Below, piece by piece: positions 25,411-37,009 of a stretch of 64,000 nucleotides of DNA; position 1 is the first letter of the stretch; each line of letters opens with the position of its first letter. The notes beneath the pieces are model-generated. The model was not told the origin of the DNA. It saw only the letters and a program-made list of their open reading frames with translations, and searched no databases. Location of the stretch: assembly GCA_050084515.1 (NCBI GenBank), contig CM114275.1, positions 10,850,001-10,914,000 on the forward strand, in the 5' to 3' direction. Made by a program: the position numbers and the translations under genes. Source of the stretch: Blasia pusilla. Its lineage: Eukaryota; Marchantiophyta; Marchantiopsida; Blasiales.

Positions 25411-25741
25411 TTATGTGAGAATTGTATCAAGAGGGGGGATCAAACATGTGATGTACCACACTTGAAAACAACCATCACACACCAACATGGTGGCTGCATC
25501 CCTCCCAAATCCGCAAAACCTACACCTCAAGCCAGTAGTTACCAATACCAAGTTCAGATCCATTGTCACATCCATGTTCGGAAGATGACATAATGCACAA
25601 TTGGGCATTATGATCCTTCCAAACCATACCATCGCGTCCCTCCAACATGAGGACTCTAATCGATAACACCTCGCACACACGCAAAATCGTACGCCCTACA
25701 ATGACATCTAGCGTCATAGGTGCCGCTTGCTCTAAATACAC
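25411..25741 (-). pseudogene. PHD finger and integrase tail of gypsy copy C
   Basis: Two overlapping minus frames give the SIRVLMLEGRDGMVWK tail and a PHD finger: CRFCGFGRDAATMLVCDGC, then WYITC where the zinc-binding His has become Tyr, then IPPLD. The final Cys pair is lost through a frame break. As in copy A, it would have been the extreme C-terminus of the polyprotein. Confidence 0.7.
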
Positions 25742-25969
25742 ATAATCTTCACGATGGAACCTCCTTATCCTAGGATGATAACCTCCTCCAGGAATGATCG
25801 CGTACCTTAGTGTATCCCTATGTTGAGAATAGGTAAGTTCTCAAATACCATGGCCATAACTCTACGAAAAATCTCCTCCTCTGAGAATATGCTTGCACCC
25901 ACACATCTGGATCATCAAGATCTAACACCTCCACCATGTCATCTCGAATAGCTGCAGGTAAATCTCCGT

Positions 25970-26972
25970 CATGCGCATAGTCTCATTGAACGTAAATCTT
26001 TAAGGTTGCTGAAGCGTACGTTCAGTAGGACACGTTGTTAATCTTAATCTACACCCAAACACACACTCATGTTAGTCGGGTCAGGTTCAATCAACGTTCT
26101 CAATTTTTTGAGTTCTCGACTCAGCCTGTCATTAAGCTCAACCTTCCTAGTTTCGCGGTTTACAACACAGACAAGTCTTTGAAGACTTGGGAGAGACATT
26201 CTGGTCGGTTCAAGAACCTCAAACGGCGTTTGCATAACTGGCAGTTCCACCTGTCTAATGGACATCCAATGAGTCCCTAACTGCAACTCACGAAAATGGT
26301 TAATGGGTTGGAATCCAAGTGTGGCTTACGAAATCCACTCCCTCGGATCAGGTTTGGGTTTCGAGTTCCAACATCAAACTCCCGTTCCATCCTGTGCCCT
26401 TGAGACGCCGTTTGGCGATCAAAGTGGGGTTTGTGTTCCAAGAATCCTTGGAGACACTCCCCCTTACTAGTACTTCTGGGGATCACTGCCCTCCCCCTTA
26501 CTTTAGGAAAAGACAGGTGAGCCCCCAAATTGGCCCTCAACCCAACTGCTCTCATAGTAGTTTTCATCCTATACTTGTGCGTTTGATGAGATCTTTGATG
26601 CATTGGAACCATCTTGACATAAAATTTCCAATGTCACCTTACTTGTACCAAAATCATCTTGGGACTAAATATTATGGTCCAAAAAACAATCGAAATCCCC
26701 AAATGCTAGTCGTGTTCCAAAACTCGTTCTCACCTCTTTGACAACCAACCTTCCTAGACTCAACTCATCTCAAGTCTTGGTTCATGTTTGGTTGAGGTTT
26801 CCTGGTCGCGACCATAAACGCATGAAACACATAAACTCTATTCCGCGTTTTGTCTCTTGGACTTTTCCAAAAGACCTCTCCAAAGCGCGATCATTGTAGC
26901 GTGAGTCCACTAGAGTTTTGATGTTATGTTTGGCGTCTGTTTAACATTTGTTTGGTTATGAGGGTCGCAAAA
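25970..26972 (+). mobile_element. Solo LTR inserted in integrase of gypsy copy C
   Basis: Same family as the 998-bp LTR at 5422-6419, in the same window orientation but opposite relative to its host element. Its ends have decayed (right end GGGTCGCAA where copy A has GGGTCGTGACA). On the host strand the flanks share GATTT, consistent with a 5-bp target duplication. The insertion point aligns to the host codons just 6 bp from the point hit in copy A. Confidence 0.75.
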
Positions 26973-26974
26973 AT

Positions 26975-27903
26975 CTTGCTCTCTCCCATAGAGCAAAAAT
27001 TATGGTGAAAACAACGCCAAGGATGCCTACCGATTGAAGCAATAGCCCATACCCAACCATGACAATTGTAGGTCCCACTCCCTCAAGTGTCCTCACTGCA
27101 AGCCATATTTGCATAACCCTCTCTTCACTGTTTGTACTACTCTCTCCACCAACCCATCCGCCTCAAGATGATCTCTAGACGTGATGCGGTGATCAGCGCA
27201 TGATCACACAAGGCTTGAAACTCTCCCTTGAACTCGGTATCCTGATGAGTCAACAACTATGTTGGTCCATCAAGATGCCCGAGCACGCGATCTAGAAACG
27301 CATAAGCCGCTCCCTCACTTGCCTTGTCCGGTAGTGCCACTAACTTTATCCACTTGGAGAAATGTTACACCATGACCAACACGTACCTATTATGATGCCC
27401 CGCCAATGGTAAAGGTCCCGTGAAGTCTAGAATTCATTGATAACCTAAATCCATAATTGGAAAAGGATGCAAAAGCAGAGTGGGAGCATTGGAGGATGCT
27501 CGCACCCGATCACATACCATACATCTGGCTACAAACTACTGAATCTCAGTATGCATGCCGCGCCACCAAAATTGAATCATGGAGTAAGTTGTAAGTACTC
27601 TTTACTTTGAAATGCCTCAACTCCTCGTGGGCATGTTGCACTACACATGCTCGTTGGGAAGGATGATGCACCACTCGGACCCTACCATCTCCCAATACCC
27701 GTAGAATATGTGTGCCCTTCCACCTAAACCTCTTGGATTTCTGTAGGATGCATTATGCTCCTTAGCACTCAATGTGCTCGCTATGACGACAATATGTAGC
27801 AACTCCACATCATCATAGATATCAGGACTACACGTCGCCTCCTCATTGACCTTTGGATGTGGAGAATCATCATATGACCCCACCATTGGAGTCACCACAT
27901 CCT
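26975..27903 (-). pseudogene. Integrase core and zinc region of gypsy copy C (broken)
   Basis: Minus-strand frames give, in order: the negatively charged linker (27641-27898), the CMVCDRVRASSN segment of the integrase zinc module, FTGPLPLAGHHNRYVLVMV with a Trp-lacking start of the core, FSKWIKLVALPDK, then the GLCKYGLQ and LQLSWL segments and FSPYFLLYGR-type wording before the solo LTR. The catalytic D,D-35-E triad is only partly recognisable because of frame breaks. This copy fills the core deleted in copy A and is the best evidence for the family's integrase. Confidence 0.7.
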
Positions 27904-27904
27904 G

Positions 27905-28170
27905 TTAACTCCAATGAATGACTCGAATAGTACTCAAGATCTCTTGAGTTTGTGAATCTTTGATTTTGGCCCGTACGAATTCAGACAATGTAGCCACTGT
28001 AACAAGGAGATTTTGTGGAACTCTGGTTTGGAGGCTATCCCATAAGACCTTACGAGGTGCAGTATCAGAAGCTTTTTCGAAATCGATGGACCCACGAAAA
28101 ATATTTCCCATTTTCCTTGGATTTCTCCCATAGAATACGTAAGGCCAAGATATGGTTGATGGTGTTTTCT
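27905..28170 (-). mobile_element. LINE reverse-transcriptase fragment (minus strand)
   Basis: A 266-bp piece encodes GSIDFEKASDTAPRKVLWD and the KIKDSQTQEILST segment, matching the RT fingers/palm of the LINEs at 31.5 and 36.1 kb. It is truncated at both ends, lies between gypsy copy C and the 5' monomers of the plus-strand LINE, and is in opposite orientation to that LINE. Confidence 0.8.
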
Positions 28171-28173
28171 GAC

Positions 28174-29195
28174 ACAAAGTTGTGAGAGATTTGAGTTTAT
28201 GCTCTTCCATATTTGAGGATTTCAAATCTGAATCTTGCGGAGGCTATATCTTTTAGGTGGAATGTCACATGAAGCTAATATTTTGAGGAAATGTGTAATG
28301 TGAAGAGACGCCCTAGCCTTGCAAATTTCAAGGCTAACTAACTTACAAAGACAAAGTTGTGAGAGATTTGAGTTTATGTTTTTCCACATTTGAAGATTTT
28401 AGATCTGAATCTTGCGGAGGCCATATCTTTCAGGTGCAATGTCACATGAAGCTAAGATTTTGAGCATATGTGGAATGTAAAGAGTCTCCCTAGCCTTTCT
28501 CAGAGATTTGAGTTTCTACTCTTCCACATTTGAAGATTTCAGACATTTATCTTGCAAAAGCCATATCTTTTAGGTGGAGTGTTATATAAAGCTGAAATTT
28601 TGAGAAAATGTAAAATATTAAGATTTTACTTAGTCCTAGAAATTTTAAGGCCAAAAGATTTAGAGTGACAAAGTTGTGAGAGATTTAAGTTTATGCTTTT
28701 CCACATTTGAGGATTTCAGATTTGAATCTTGCAGAAGCCATATCTTTCAGGTGGAGTGTTGTATGAAACTGAGATTTTGAGAAAACATGGCGTGTAAAGA
28801 GGTGCCCAGCCTTGTAAATTCAAGGCCAACTAAGTTACACAGACAAAGTTGTAAGAGATTTGAGTTTTTGCTCTTCCACATTTGAGGATTTCAGATCCAA
28901 ATCTTTTGGAGACTATATCTTTGAGGTGGAATGTTACTTGAAACCAAGATTTTGACGAAATGTGGAATGTAAAGAGGTTCCTTGACCTTGGAAATTTGAA
29001 GACCAACAGACTCATAAAAACAAAGTTGTGAGAGATTTGAGTTTTTGCTCTTCTTCATTTGAGGATTTCAGATCTAAATCTTGAGGAGGCCATATCTTTC
29101 AGATGGAGTGTCCTATAAAGCCGAGATTTTGAGGAAACGTGGAGTGTGAGGAGATGCCTTGGCCCTAAAAAAAATTAAGTAGAGCCAAATCCTAG
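28174..29195 (+). repeat. Six tandem ~177-bp monomers forming the 5' end of a LINE
   Basis: Units start with ACAAAGTTGTGAGAG at 28174, 28351, (about 28491, after a 37-bp deletion), 28668, 28843 and 29020. Spacing is 177, 140, 177, 175 and 177 bp. Each carries TTCCACATTTGAGGATTTC and CCATATCTTTCAGGTGGA words. The array ends about 85 bp before the ORF1 start of the LINE. Tandem 5' monomers that act as promoters are known from rodent L1 elements; the same role here is inference. An inverted remnant of one monomer lies near 37050-37120. Confidence 0.85.
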
Positions 29196-29277
29196 AGCAG
29201 AATTTGTGTGGTGTTGGAGATTCTGCTCTACTTGATTGGAGTTCGTGCAATATCTGGGATGTAGTGAAGTCGAGTAC

Positions 29278-30100
29278 ATGATGACTTCTCAAGACGAAAT
29301 CTTGAATCTAGTGCAAGTGGTCTTGTATGAATTGAAAGATCTTTGATAAGAATTGAAGGTACAAACTTCTCAATTGAACCTTGCACATATTCAAATCCGA
29401 GAGTTGAAGGCAACGCAAGAGGTTTTGAAGAAGGTGTTGAAAGATAGCTCTAGTGTGATGCTGGATCTTTCCAAATCTATTGCGGATGTTCAAGACAAGG
29501 CATCATCATTAGCGACTACTCCCAATAGTTCAGGATTGTATGAGGTTGGTGAAACTTTAGAAGTAAAAATGAAATCTTATGCTGAAGCTACAAAGGTTGC
29601 TCATATCTCTTTCTGTCAAGAGCAAGAGATAGAAAAGGAAAACCAATTTGCACGTAGAAAGAATGTGAGAATCTCAGGATTTCCAAAAACAGAGAGCAAA
29701 GAGATGAAGAGTGTAGTTATCAAGTTCTTGGTTGATACACATCATGTTCACAACCTAGAATTGGCTTAAGCTTTCAACATTGGGAAAATGGGAACACAGC
29801 CTTGTATTATTCTAGTTAAGTCTGTTGATCAAACTCAACGTGATACTACCATGGCTAACAAGGCCATTCTCAAAGGACGGAGGATATGGTTGGATCTTGA
29901 TCTTACACCTCTACAAGTCGAAGCTAGGAGAAAGGAGCTTGGAAAGGTCAAAGAGGCTCAAGAAGCAGGTTTTATTGCTTATCTACCCAATGGTCGAGCA
30001 ATTGTTATCCAAAGAAAAAAGAGAGTTATCAACCTAGCAATCCAAGAAGCAGAGAGTGTTGATGTGGAATATATGGGGCCTTTCAACAACAAAGTATGTG
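29278..30100 (+). pseudogene. LINE ORF1 protein (RNA-binding chaperone type), broken
   Basis: The frame starts at ATG 29278 (MMTSQDEILNLV). It hits TGA-TAA at 29347 and continues in the same frame with a Gln/Leu/Lys-rich helical stretch typical of the ORF1 coiled coil. Then follow the RKNVRISGFPKTESKEM segment, which is the start of the L1 ORF1 RNA-recognition fold, and after a TAA at 29767 the GRRIWLDLDLTPLQVEARRK segment of its C-terminal domain. ORF1 proteins coat LINE RNA as trimers. The stops make it non-functional. Confidence 0.8.
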
Positions 30101-32890
30101 AGTGCTCTCAACGCACTTTTGCAATCGTAGTCAACCGTTTCATCAACTTATTGGGGATGTTCTCAAATATCAAAGCAAAGGTGAAGTCTTTCTTGTTGGG
30201 GATTTCAATGCTCGCACAAGTACTGCTTAATTTACCCAATTAGTGATTCCTTGGTTGCTCCTCTTCTTGAAGAGCTAGAGGATGGTTTATGGTCTAGAAT
30301 CTCTTCATATCTTTCTACAAATCCGTTGCCAGAGCATTTTTAAACTTTCGGAGTCACTTGTAATTTGAAAGTTCTTAATGGAACCTCTCATTTTCCCAAC
30401 TCTCACTCCAATATATGTTTCTTCTCTCCCTGTGCTAGCACCATCAATTATCTTCTCTCCTCGCCCACTAATAGCTCTCATATCTCTACATTTGGCATTT
30501 TAGAACCTCAGGCTGAATCAGATCATACACCTCTTTTGTTTACTCTCTGAGTGTAAAAGGAAATTCCTCTCTCAACATGTCAATCCGTTTTAGCTTCTCC
30601 CAAGTTTCGCTTAGATCCTGGTAAAAAAGATCTTTATATGCTAGATTTAGAAGAACTCTTGACTCACATTGGATGGAGCCCTAATCCACACACGGCAAGT
30701 TTGCAACGAATCAAATTGCTCAAAAATATTGCATCCAAGTTCTTTTCGCGGCATAGGGATAGAAGTACTAGGAGGCTACCTTGTAATGGGTGGTTTGACT
30801 CTGAATCCAAGCAAGCAAGGGTAAGATCAGTGGACAAGTCTTTGGATATCCAAACTTGGCTTATTATGACAAGTCTTTACAAACACTTGGTGAAATCTAA
30901 GAAACGAGCTTTCTTGCGGCAGAACGAGGAGTCCTTAACAAGGGAGTTGCATGATGACCCCAAATCATTTTGGAGACGGTTAGTAGTACGACCTTCAAAA
31001 CCTACTTTTGATTCCAAGTCTTTGATATCTTTTGCTCAAAAGCTCTACTTCTTTCCCCATACTACATCTATACCACGTTGTGAAGGCATACCAGGCTTAT
31101 TCTCTGAAGCACAGGTGGTGACTCAACTAAGAAGATAAGAAAATGGCAAATGTGAGGATTTTGATGATCTTTCTATTGAACTTCTCAAGTGGGGAGGGGA
31201 TTCTATCAGACCGATCCTCACCAAAGTATTGGGTGATGCTGCTATCTATGGGTTTCCTTCTAGTTGGTTGCTATGACGGATTGTTCCTCTTCACAAATCA
31301 AGAAGGAAGAACTTGGTGACAAACTCTCACACTATCATGGTGGGTAGTGTTTTTTCCAAGGTGTTTGGGAAATTGGTGGAGTCAAAGTTGAGCCCATGGA
31401 AAAAGTCTTTCTAAAAGAGAGCACGGGTCCAAGCTGGTTTTCGCTCAACAAACAACACCATCGACCATATCTTGGTCTCACGTATTTTATGGGATAAATC
31501 TAAGGGCAATGGAAAAACTTTGTTTTGCGGTTTCAGCAATTTCAAGAAAGCTCTTATGGGATAGGCTGCAAGCCATTGGAGTACCACCAAATCTCCTAGT
31601 CGCCGTGGCCACATTATACCATTCTGTTTGGGCCAAGATCAAAGATTCACAAACTCAAGAGATCTTGAGTTCTATCGGAGTCATTCAAGGTTTCCCTCTC
31701 TCCCCTATTCTATTTGGAGTTTTCATAGAGGATATTGAAAAGTGGTTGGAGGAATATCGTAGTGAAGGTGTCAAGCTTGGAGATTTTTTCATCAAAGCTC
31801 TATTGTATGCAGATGATATAATATTACTAGCACGTGATAACATTAGTTTACGAAAATACCTCGAGAAATCTAAAGTCATTATAGTGGGTACTAGATCCAA
31901 GATCTCATTCTTTTACAAAGGTCTACCGGGAGATCAAGTGAAGAGTTACAAATGTCTGGGCATTGATTTCTCTCATGACTATAGTTGGGCATTTTGCGTG
32001 CAAAAGAAGAGAGTAGAAGCTGGTTACAAAGCTCTACATTCATTTTTTAATCAATGTAGAAGAGCTCATCTTGTATCGTGGCATCTAAAGAAGTTTTTAT
32101 TTAGGAGCTTAGTGTTGCCAGTGGTCTTATATGGGATCCAAGTTTGGGGTCCTAGTTGTAAGAAGACAGGTTGGGAGCGCGTGGAGAGGGTGCAAAAGAT
32201 CTTTCTACAAGAAGAATTAGGTGTAAGAAACCAAACTCCTTATGCTATTTTTCTTGTGGAAATAGGTTGTCTTCCTTTAGCGGCTGAAGCTCTCTACTTG
32301 ACCATCACTTATACCGCAAGGGTGAGATCTCTTGATATTTCTCGCCTCCCTCATCAAGCTTTGCGAGCCACACGTTCCATAGGTTGGATTGCGGATGTGA
32401 TGACTTGGTCTTCAAAGTGGAATGTGACGGAACGGGATTGGGACTTGAAATCGATGGCACTCCGCGAGCATCTATAGAAGCAATTTCTCAACATTATTTG
32501 GAGCAACTCGGGCTAAAAAATGGAGTATTATCAACTTTATGTTAATCCTATGCATGTATATTATGAACAAGGATACCTACTTATGGGGATCTCAACGTAC
32601 TTACGTCATATTATCGCACTACATAGAAGTGGGTCTCATAGGCTAGGAAGTGAGGAAGGATGATGGTTTAATATTAATATAAGTGAACAAATTTGTAGGT
32701 TTTGTGACGGAGAAAATATTGAGGATGAAGAGCATATGTTTGTTATATATCCAAGGTATGAAGAGATTAGACTAGCTCATAAAATAGATGTGGAGAATTT
32801 CTATTCTTTACTACAGCTAGTGCCTTATGATTTAGGTTGTTATATTAGGGATGTCATTATTCATCACTCAAGTGCTCTAGGAAATAGCTA
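30101..32890 (+). pseudogene. LINE ORF2 (endonuclease remnant, reverse transcriptase, Cys-His motif), broken
   Basis: The endonuclease survives only as its C-terminal third (GDFNAR region altered at ~30200, then SxINYLLSS and ESDHTPLLF near 30440-30540). Reverse transcriptase occupies about 30638-32477. Conserved pieces are the DPKSFWRRL segment, IQGFPLSPILFGVFIEDIE and the catalytic ALLYADDIILLA box near 31800. Relative to LINE 2, about 16 codons are missing just after YADD (between LRKYLE and KSKVII). The C-terminus keeps FCDGENIEDEEH...CP near 32700, part of the CCHC-like motif of plant L1 ORF2. Many stops. Confidence 0.85.
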
Positions 32891-33004
32891 GGAGAAGGTC
32901 TATAAGATCTCTTTCAGGGTCAGTGAATAAATGACTTGTAATGTGTTTTTTTAGCCTTTTGACCCTTTGGATCCCACGGGCTTGATCTATTTACCATTTA
33001 CCAT

Positions 33005-33290
33005 TGACCATTTATATGTCCAAGGTATGAAGAGATTAGACTAGCTTATAAAATAGATGTGGAGAATTTCTATTCTTTACTATAACTAGTGCCTTATGAT
33101 TTAGGTTGTTATATTAGCGATATCATTATTCATCCTCAAGTGCTACAGGCAATGGCTAGGAGAAGGTCTTTAGGATCTTTTTTCGGGTCATTCATTGAAC
33201 GACTTGTAATGTGTTTTTTAGCCTTTTGAGCCTTTGGGTCCCACGTGCTTAATCTATTTATCATTTACCATTTACATACATCTATCTGTC
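33005..33290 (+). mobile_element. 5'-truncated LINE 3' end fragment in tandem behind LINE 1
   Basis: Starting at GTCCAAGGTATGAAGAG it repeats the last ~280 bp of LINE 1 and again ends in TTTATCATTTACCATTTAC. It represents an independent short insertion of the same family. Confidence 0.8.
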
Positions 33291-34837
33291 TAGTTGTGTA
33301 ATAATCCACTCTTGTGAGAATTTTGATGTTTTTTGTACAGAAATAGATAAAAGTCTTTAGGAAGGAAGACTCAAGATTGAAGATTTTGTAGAAGATTGTA
33401 AATATGAATAGAGGAAGAGAAATAGTTGGAAGAGTACTTGATAAGGCTAGTTAGTGAAACTCCATTGAGAAGGCAAGGAGATTGGAACATCAGGGAAGTG
33501 TCTTGGAGGAGTGAAAAAGACTGTAAAGACTGCCAAGGAAGACCTGTAAAGAACTTCTTTGCAACCAAAGTTCCAAAGGAGTCTTCGTACAAAGACTGTA
33601 AACAAAGACCAAAGAATGTAAAGACTCTTCGCGGCAGCATAAGGATAAGAGTCTTTGCGCAAAGATAGGATAGGAAAGAGAAAGACTATAAAGACTAGGA
33701 ACAGTCTTTTGCGAAGAATGGCGAAGAACGTGAAGACTGAACCGTCGCGGTGGTTTCGGAAGCAAGAAAAGGGAAAGTCGTGGCAGTCACAACCGTTTAA
33801 AAGGGAGCAAAATGGAAACGCTGAGATAATGAACAGTCTTAGGAAGATGGAAGGTCGGAGATTTCGAATCAAAGCGTTAGGATTATCAATTAGAAACTAG
33901 ATTAGAGCAAGAAGGTGAATCGGAACTGTAAATACTATTTAAAGAGCAATTAGTTGAAGAAGGGATCATCATTTTTCCTTATATCTTGAACTCCTCAATA
34001 TTGTTCCGTGTATCTTGAGTTTACCAGTAGTCTTGGTGAGAGTGTAAGGAGTTTTGTTGGGGGATGATCCAAGCCGAAGAGTCTTTTATTTTCTGAAGTT
34101 TGTACTACTTCTGAGTTCTTTCCCCTCTGATGTAGAAGAAGAGTCTTCTTTCATTCTTTCTGAGGTGCGGAACTTAATGTGGATCTTATTGGGCTGCAGT
34201 AGAGATGAGAGTTGAGTCTTGTAGTTTTAGAATTCTAGAAGATAATTAGGAAGAACCGTAGGAAAGTTGTTAGACAGTGAGTAACCTGCCATGATAGATT
34301 CAATTATGAAAGTAGGGTGAGCCGCCATTCTTGAAGTCTCTTTGAGGTCTTCGTGGAGCTTTGTTATTGCAAATTCACAAGAGTATTTCTCTACACTTGA
34401 GAAGAGTCTTTTCTATGAGGAAAGAAGACCATCTTATCTTTTCTTTAGCTTTGTGAAGTTAGAGTTATTAGACTTAGTGAAGCGTTTTAAGTGAAGATAG
34501 AGTTTATTCTTGTTATTTCTTATAAAGCCTCTCTTTACTCAAGAAATAATGGTCTCTTGGGAACAAACTTCATACTTTTCAATAGAAAGGGTATCTTTTT
34601 CCTTGAGTTGTACATTACAAGTTGGCATTCGCATCCTTCTTGGCGGGCATAATAGTGGTAGATACATACTCCTCAAGTAACATCTCCACTAGTCTTGCTC
34701 CAATCAAGTCTTGGCTCCTGCTCTAAATCAATGCCCTCTCCATATCTCTATACCTAGAGGGTTGTTGAAAGATCGACGTGTCACTAGATCCCTCAATGCG
34801 GATCCATGGATCCTTCAGGATTCCCAAATATGCATGC
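33291..34837. other. Non-coding region rich in AAAGACT/AGTCTTT words
   Basis: No protein family is recognisable. Short frames (33426-33668, 33655-33900) are Lys/Arg-rich because of purine bias. The words AAAGACTGTAAAGAC, GAGTCTTT, AAGAGTCTT and their complements recur more than fifteen times between 33350 and 34440, suggesting a decayed array of a short near-palindromic motif. Confidence 0.4.
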
Positions 34838-36975
34838 TAAATGCAAAACAACTCCTTGACTTCTCCTCTTCTCGAAGAACATGAGGATGGTTTGTGGTCT
34901 AGAATCTCTTCAGATCTTTCTAAAAATCCTTTGATAGAGCATTTTTTAACTTCCAGGGCCACTTGTAATTTGAAAGTTCTAAATGGAACCTCTCATTTTC
35001 CCAACTCTAACTCCAATACGTGTTTCTCCTCTATCGGCGCTAGCACCATCGATTATCTATTGTCCTCGCCCGCTATTAGCTCTCTTATCTCTACATTTGA
35101 TATTCTAGAACCTCATCCTGAATCAGATCACTCACCTCTTTTGTTTACTCTCTCGCTCTCAAAGGCAATTCCTCTATCGACATGTCGATTGGTTTTAGCT
35201 TCTCCCAAGTTTCGCTTAGATCCTGGTAAAAAAGATCTTTATACGCTACATTTATAAGAACTCTTGACTCGCATTGTATGGAGCCCAAATCCACACATGA
35301 CAAGTTTGCAACTAACCGAATTGCTCAAAAATAATGCATCTAAGTTCTTTTTGCGGCACAACGACAAAAGTGGTAGAAGGCTGCCTTGTAATGGGTGGTT
35401 TGACTCTAAATGCAAGCAAGCAAGGGCAAGATCAGTTGATAAATCTTTGGATATCCAAAGTCGGCTTATTATGATGAGCATTTATAAATACTCGGTGAAA
35501 TCTAAGAAACGAGCTTTCTTGTGGCGGAACGAGGAGTCCTTGATTAGGAAGCTACATGACGACCCCAAATCATTTTGGAGACGGTTAGTAAGGTTTTCAA
35601 AACCTACTCTTGATCCCAAGTCTTTGATATCTTTTTCCGAAAAGCTTTATTTCTTTCCCGATGTTATATTTATGCCACGTTGTGAAAGAATAACGGGCTT
35701 ATTCTTTGAAGCAGAGGTGATGAATCAACTAAGAAGATTATCAAATGGTTAATGTGAGGATTTGGATGGTCTTTCTATTGAAACTTTCAAGTGGGGAGGA
35801 GATTCTATTCGACCGATCCTCACCAAAGTATTGGGTGATGCTGCTATCTATGGTTTTCCTTCAACCTGGTCGCTACGGGAGATTTTTCCTATTCACAAAT
35901 CAAGAAGGAAGGACTTGGTGACAAACTATCGCACTATCATGGTGGGTAGTGTTTTTCCAAGTTGTTTGGGAAATTGGTGGAGTCAAAGTTGAGCACATGG
36001 ATAGAGTCTTTCCAAAAGAAAGCATGGGTCCGAGCTGGTTTTCGCCCAACATACAACACCATCGACCATATCTTGGCCTTGCGTGTTTTATGGGAGAAAT
36101 CTAAGGGCAATGGAAAAGCTTTGTTTTGCGGTTTCATCGATTTCAAGAAAGCTTTTGATACTGTACCTCGTAAGCTCTTATGGGAAAGGTTGCAAGCCAT
36201 TGGAGTACCACCAAATCTCCTAGCAGCCGTGGCCACGTTATACCATTCTGTTCTGGCCAAGATCAAAGGTTCACAAACTCAAGAGATCTTGAGTACAATC
36301 AGAGTTATTGAAGGTTGCCCTCTCTCCCCTACTCTATTTGGAGTTTTCATAGATGATATCGAAAAGTGGTTGGAGGAATGTGATAGTGAAGGTGTCAAGC
36401 TTGGGGACTTTGTCATCAAAGCTCTATTATATGCAGATGATATCATATTACTAGCACGTGATGGTATTAGTTTACAAAAACACCTAGACACTTTGGCAAG
36501 GTTTTTTACCCAGAATCAGATGGAGGTTAATATGGAGAAGTCTAAAATCATTATAGTGGGTACTAGATCCAAGTTCTCATTCTTTTACAAAGGTCTACAA
36601 TTAGAACAAATGAAGAGTTACAAATATCTAGGTATCGATTTTTCTAATGACTATAGTTGGGCACTGTGCGTGCAAAAGAGAGAAGAAGCTGGTTACAAAG
36701 CTCTATATTCATTTTTCAACCGGTGTAAAAGAGCTCATCTTGTGTCTTGGGGTCTTAGGAAATTCTTATTTAGGAGCTTACTGTTGCTGGTGGTCTTATA
36801 TGGGACCCAAGTTTGGAGCGCGTGGAGAGGGTGCAAAAGATCTTTCTACAAGAAGAATTGGGTGTAAGAAACCAAACTCCGTATGCTTTTCTTCTTGCGG
36901 AAACAAGTTGTCTTCCTCTAGAGGCTGAAGCTCTTTACTTGACCATCACTTACATCGCAAGGGTGAGATCTTTGT
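34838..36975 (+). mobile_element. LINE 2, 5'-truncated in endonuclease and 3'-truncated
   Basis: It begins in the endonuclease (SPLLEEHEDGLWSRIS), keeps STIDYLLSS and ESDHSPLLF, then has a long RT. Frames 35264-35752 and 35962-36867 give FIDFKKAFDTVPRKLLW, EGCPLSPTLFGVFIDDIE and ALLYADDIILLARD, without the deletion seen in LINE 1. The sequence stops matching near 36975, before the 3' tail. The YADD-containing frame of 301 codons is the best-preserved RT stretch in the window. Stops at about 35257 and 35750 and a frameshift near 35950 inactivate it. Confidence 0.88.
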
Positions 36976-37009
36976 GTGTGTAACTTGGTTGTGCTTGAAA
37001 TTTTTCAGG

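Larger units (their letters stand above)
24961..27903 (-). mobile_element. Ty3/gypsy copy C, 3' half on minus strand (integrase, PHD, LTR), interrupted by a solo LTR
   Basis: Read on the minus strand from 27903 down: RNase H-integrase linker, integrase zinc region and core, [solo LTR 25970-26972], integrase C-terminus, PHD finger, 3' UTR, then a purine-rich run near 25310 and LTR-like sequence related to that at 9450-10178. The element is cut at 27903, where LINE sequence abuts it. Frames are broken by several stops. Coding order and wording match copy A closely enough to align codon by codon around the solo LTR site. Confidence 0.8.
28174..33000 (+). mobile_element. L1-like LINE 1, with 5' monomers, ORF1, ORF2 and heptamer 3' tail (inactive)
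   Basis: Order: 177-bp monomers, ORF1 (coiled coil plus RNA-binding C-terminus), endonuclease remnant, reverse transcriptase, Cys-His C-terminal motif, then a short 3' UTR (GACCCTTTGGATCCCACGGG) ending in repeats of ACCATTT instead of poly(A). It is internally deleted: most of the endonuclease N-terminus is missing and ORF1 runs into endonuclease at about 30095. ORF2 carries multiple stops and an in-frame loss near the YADD region. The most complete of at least eight LINE pieces here, all of one family. Confidence 0.85.

Noticed and set aside
33426-33900. Two Lys/Arg-rich frames as a small nuclear protein
   Set aside because: Composition follows from purine-rich repeated AAAGACT words; there is no start context, no family and no splice structure.
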